From Methanosarcina sp. (GTDB lineage Archaea > Halobacteriota > Methanosarcinia > Methanosarcinales > Methanosarcinaceae): DNA of 6,655 nt. The DNA lies in NCBI GenBank assembly GCA_003157235.1, contig PMJC01000456.1:1-6655 (forward strand), given 5' to 3'. The notes beneath the pieces were generated by a model. The model was not told where the DNA came from, ran no database searches, and saw only the letters and a list, made by a program, of their open reading frames with translations. Each line of letters begins with the position of its first letter. Position 1 is the first letter of the stretch. This document shows positions 5,420 through 6,655 of the stretch, one piece after another. The translations under genes were made by a program, and so were the position numbers.

Positions 5420-5740
5420 ATGAAAAAGAATTTAAAGATCATAGCAATGTTTTTCATCATTGCTCTTTTTGTCTCTACAACTGGATGTGCCGGAAAGACA
5501 CAGATCACAGAAAATAATATTTCGGAAATTTTTGAGCAAGTAAAACCTGCAACAATGAAAGCTATGGATTCGAGTCCATCAGTTGTAGTTGATTCCTCAT
5601 TGGTAGTATGTCCAGTTTGCAAAATGAAAATCCATAAAAGTCTAGACAAGAGTGATTATAAGAGAAAAACGTACTGTTTCTGCTCTCCTGACTGTAAGAA
5701 GGAGTTCGATGAGAATCCGGAAAAGTACATAAATTCCTAA
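5420..5740 (+). CDS. YHS/TRASH-domain lipoprotein
   Basis: This 106-residue protein is probably anchored to the outer face of the cytoplasmic membrane and binds a metal ion. Residues 1-22 form a signal peptide (Lys-rich start, core MFFIIALFVS) with lipobox TTGC, so C23 is the likely lipidated residue. A linker follows, to about residue 60. The C-terminal domain is YHS-like, related to TRASH: VCPVCKM at 63-69, then YCFCSPDC at 85-92, F96, P100 and Y103. C67-x20-C88-x3-C92 fits the C-x(19-22)-C-x3-C pattern of TRASH heavy-metal domains, and C64 adds a possible fourth ligand. YHS domains are linked to copper or other heavy-metal handling; the metal here is not known. ATG 5420 is preferred over TTG 5417: AAAGG at 5407-5411 gives 8-nt spacing, and the paralogue aligns from this Met. 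It is a paralogue of the gene at 6285. Confidence 0.9.
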   Translation: MKKNLKIIAMFFIIALFVSTTGCAGKTQITENNISEIFEQVKPATMKAMDSSPSVVVDSSLVVCPVCKMKIHKSLDKSDYKRKTYCFCSPDCKKEFDENPEKYINS

Positions 5741-5816
5741 GGAGAGACATACTATTTCCGTTTCCTCAGTAAGAAAAATTCGATGAGATTCCAGAAAAGT
5801 ACATAATTTTCAGGTC
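5741..5816 (+). repeat. Decayed tandem duplicate of the lipoprotein gene's 3' end
   Basis: Directly after the stop, the sequence repeats about 5660-5737 with small deletions and substitutions. The clearest match is TTCGATGAGA-TTCCAGAAAA, followed by GTACATAA, against TTCGATGAGAATCCGGAAAA and GTACATAA. In frame it reads EKFDEIPEKYI, against KEFDENPEKYI in the gene. An in-frame TAA and the loss of the CSPDC cysteines make it non-functional. It is either a local tandem duplication or the tail of a third YHS paralogue. Confidence 0.75.
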
Positions 5817-5846
5817 AAGGAAGGTGAAATTGGAGGAAATATTTTA

Positions 5847-5875
5847 GGACTTACGCACTTGATGTAAAAATCAAG
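5847..5875. other. Possible insertion-sequence end remnant
   Basis: GGACTTACGCA (5847-5857) resembles a terminal inverted repeat seen, as I recall, in several transposon families of archaea and cyanobacteria. It is followed by a 6-bp hairpin, CTTGAT-GTAAAA-ATCAAG (5858-5875). No inverted partner (TGCGTAAGTCC) and no transposase frame lie in the window. At best it is a solitary end. Confidence 0.2.
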
Positions 5876-6005
5876 ATCGTCTCAGAGCCTTGGATCCTTC
5901 CTTTTTCCTTAAATAATTTTGTAAAGCACAGAGTCTAATTCGTTTTTTTAAAGTGGTGTTTCTCTCTTCTTCTCGTTGAACCAACTGACATCAGGCCACA
6001 TGAAC

Positions 6006-6052
6006 ATTTGAGGCGTTTTTTGCCGTAAAATATGGGTTTTAATATTAACAAT
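6006..6052. repeat. 47-nt repeat upstream of tRNA-Cys-like sequence, copy 2
   Basis: Ungapped match to 3803-3849 with six differences, mostly transitions. It keeps the TTTTTTGCCG core, the small inverted repeat (now TTTTG-CCG-TAAAA, with a G-T pair) and the TATA-like TTTAATATTA at 6038-6047. The tRNA-like copy C starts 39 nt downstream. Confidence 0.7.
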
Positions 6053-6091
6053 GAATATCGTAAAATGCTAGTAACCATTGTGAATCTTCTT

Positions 6092-6153
6092 GTCAGGGTG
6101 TAGAAGACTAAGTAATAGATTGCAGATCCATCCATTCGATTCTAAATCTTGCC
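6092..6153 (+). pseudogene. tRNA-Cys pseudogene C
   Basis: The acceptor strands GTCAGGG (6092-6098) and TCTTGCC (6147-6153) still pair at six of seven positions, counting G-T. The anticodon arm ATAGA-TTGCAGA-TCCAT (6115-6131) keeps anticodon GCA. The D loop has lost 2 nt including the GG pair, and the variable-loop to T-arm region has lost about 7 nt, leaving only TTCGATTC of the T loop. The discriminator is A instead of T. Only 62 nt remain of 71, so it cannot function as a normal tRNA. Most differences from an archaeal tRNA-Cys are C-to-T or G-to-A. Confidence 0.7.
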
Positions 6154-6173
6154 AAGAGATTCTCTCTGGATAT

Positions 6174-6187
6174 ACTCTCGAAAGAGT
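6174..6187. repeat. Small hairpin after tRNA-Cys copy C
   Basis: ACTCT-CGAA-AGAGT, a perfect 5-bp stem. The 12-nt core TCTCGAAAGAGT recurs at 5283-5294. Both occurrences lie 109-137 nt before a YHS lipoprotein ATG, so it may be part of the duplicated upstream region. Confidence 0.45.
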
Positions 6188-6237
6188 GGGGTTGAGTTAC
6201 TCCTTAGTTGAGATTGTATATGCAGATATCTCGCAAT

Positions 6238-6244
6238 TTTATAT
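6238..6244 (+). promoter_or_regulatory. TATA box of the second YHS lipoprotein gene
   Basis: TTTATAT lies 47 nt before ATG 6285, matching the spacing in the paralogue at 5420. The following leader also aligns (GTGTAAAC against TGTGAAAC, GGTATTGTTAATG against GGTATTATTGATG). Confidence 0.7.
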
Positions 6245-6284
6245 GAATCTAGTGTAAACAGAATAAATTTTTGTGGTATTGTTA

Positions 6285-6655
6285 ATGAGGAACTTTTTAA
6301 ATATCATAGCACTGCTCTTTGCCGTTGTTGCTTTAGTCTCTGCAGCCGGTTGTGCCGAAAAGACACAGATCACAGGAAATCAAATTTGGGGAGCTTCAGA
6401 GCAAGTAACTCCTACAGTAGCAACAGCTGCACCTGCAACAACAGCACCCATAACAGCAACAACATCCGTAGCAATACCTGCATCTTCAGTAACACCTGTA
6501 CCTTCAGTAACACCTGCACCTTCAGTAACAACCATATCAATGAAAGGTATGGGTTCTACTTCATCAAAAAGTCTGGATCCTTCGTCAACAGTAGTAGATG
6601 TAGTTTGCAAAATGGAAATCGATAAGAATACAGCAGAATTCACGAGTGAGTATAA
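6285..6655 (+). CDS. YHS/TRASH-domain lipoprotein, partial (runs off the window end)
   Basis: The frame has 123 codons with no stop before the window ends. Residues 1-22 are a signal peptide (MRNFLNIIALLFAVVALVSA) with lipobox AAGC and lipid-anchor C23. Residues 24-34 (AEKTQITGNQI) mirror AGKTQITENNI of the gene at 5420, so the two are paralogues. The linker is much longer here, a Thr/Pro/Ala/Ser-rich stalk (41-84) that includes SVTPxP hexapeptide repeats and would hold the domain away from the membrane. The YHS domain begins at DVVCKMEIDKN (105-115), where C108 matches C67 of the paralogue; D105 stands in place of its C64, as in ordinary YHS domains. The FCSxxC part should follow outside the window. 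ATG 6285 is chosen because the N-terminus and promoter spacing match the paralogue. Likely role: membrane-anchored metal binding at the cell surface. Confidence 0.88.
   Translation, partial: MRNFLNIIALLFAVVALVSAAGCAEKTQITGNQIWGASEQVTPTVATAAPATTAPITATTSVAIPASSVTPVPSVTPAPSVTTISMKGMGSTSSKSLDPSSTVVDVVCKMEIDKNTAEFTSEY
6484..6537 (+). repeat. Three tandem 18-bp repeats inside the lipoprotein stalk
   Basis: CTTCAGTAACACCTGTAC (6484-6501), CTTCAGTAACACCTGCAC (6502-6519) and a diverged third unit (6520-6537) encode repeated SVTPxP hexapeptides. Such in-frame repeats change stalk length by slippage without breaking the gene. Confidence 0.8.

Noticed and set aside
5374..5750. Two minus-strand frames across the first YHS lipoprotein gene
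   Set aside because: Antisense shadows of a clearly coding plus-strand gene.
5847..5857. Intact insertion sequence
   Set aside because: Only one end-like motif is present, with no inverted partner or transposase in the window; kept only as a low-confidence remnant.
5935..6135. Minus-strand 66-codon frame
   Set aside because: It runs across the 47-nt repeat and tRNA pseudogene C, which explain the sequence better; no recognisable motif.
6350..6643. Low-complexity frames on both strands (Ser/Asn/Cys-rich plus, Val/Ala/Gly-rich minus)
   Set aside because: Both are out-of-frame readings of the Thr/Pro-rich stalk of the lipoprotein starting at 6285; the repeats keep all frames open.

Overview
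The window looks like a gene-poor, decaying stretch of a Methanosarcina-type methanogenic archaeon. This rests on archaeal TATA-box promoters (TTTATAAA, ATATATAT), a Shine-Dalgarno site matching the archaeal 16S tail (GAGGTGATC before a TTG start), a broken YVTN beta-propeller surface protein of the kind abundant in Methanosarcina, archaeal-style lipoproteins with YHS/TRASH metal-binding motifs, and tRNA-Cys sequences without an encoded CCA. The species assignment is inference; no ribosomal marker is present.

Layout. 1-1110 holds only gene remnants: a short zinc-finger-like coding remnant, a small broken minus-strand gene, a minus-strand frame with a signal peptide but no start codon, and a perfect 13-bp hairpin. 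1113-1542 is a frameshifted YVTN surface-protein pseudogene. It is followed without a gap by unrecognised coding fragments to 2012. 2020-2922 is the only clearly intact enzyme gene: a beta-hydroxyacid dehydrogenase (3-hydroxyisobutyrate dehydrogenase / glyoxylate reductase superfamily) with its own promoter and ribosome binding site. 2938-3149 is the C-terminal end of a pirin with one frameshift. 3150-3660 is AT-rich and holds a small 18-bp tandem repeat.

The second half (3660-6655) is built from diverged duplications. A coding remnant seen at 40-147 reappears at 3663-3800. Three tRNA-Cys-like sequences lie at 3894-3965, 4765-4836 and 6092-6153. The middle one folds almost completely and has anticodon GCA and discriminator U73; the outer two are decayed. 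Two of them share a 47-nt upstream element (3803-3849 and 6006-6052), and two share a 3' flank. Two paralogous lipoproteins with YHS/TRASH domains begin at 5420 and 6285. Each has a TATA box exactly 47 nt before its ATG, and the second runs off the window end. The end of the first is partly repeated just after its stop codon.

The intact genes do not form an obvious pathway. The YHS lipoproteins are probably membrane-anchored, externally exposed metal-binding proteins, and the dehydrogenase stands alone. The most notable feature is the cluster of duplicated and decaying tRNA-Cys loci next to the duplicated Cys-containing lipoproteins. It is most simply read as repeated segmental duplication followed by AT-directed decay.
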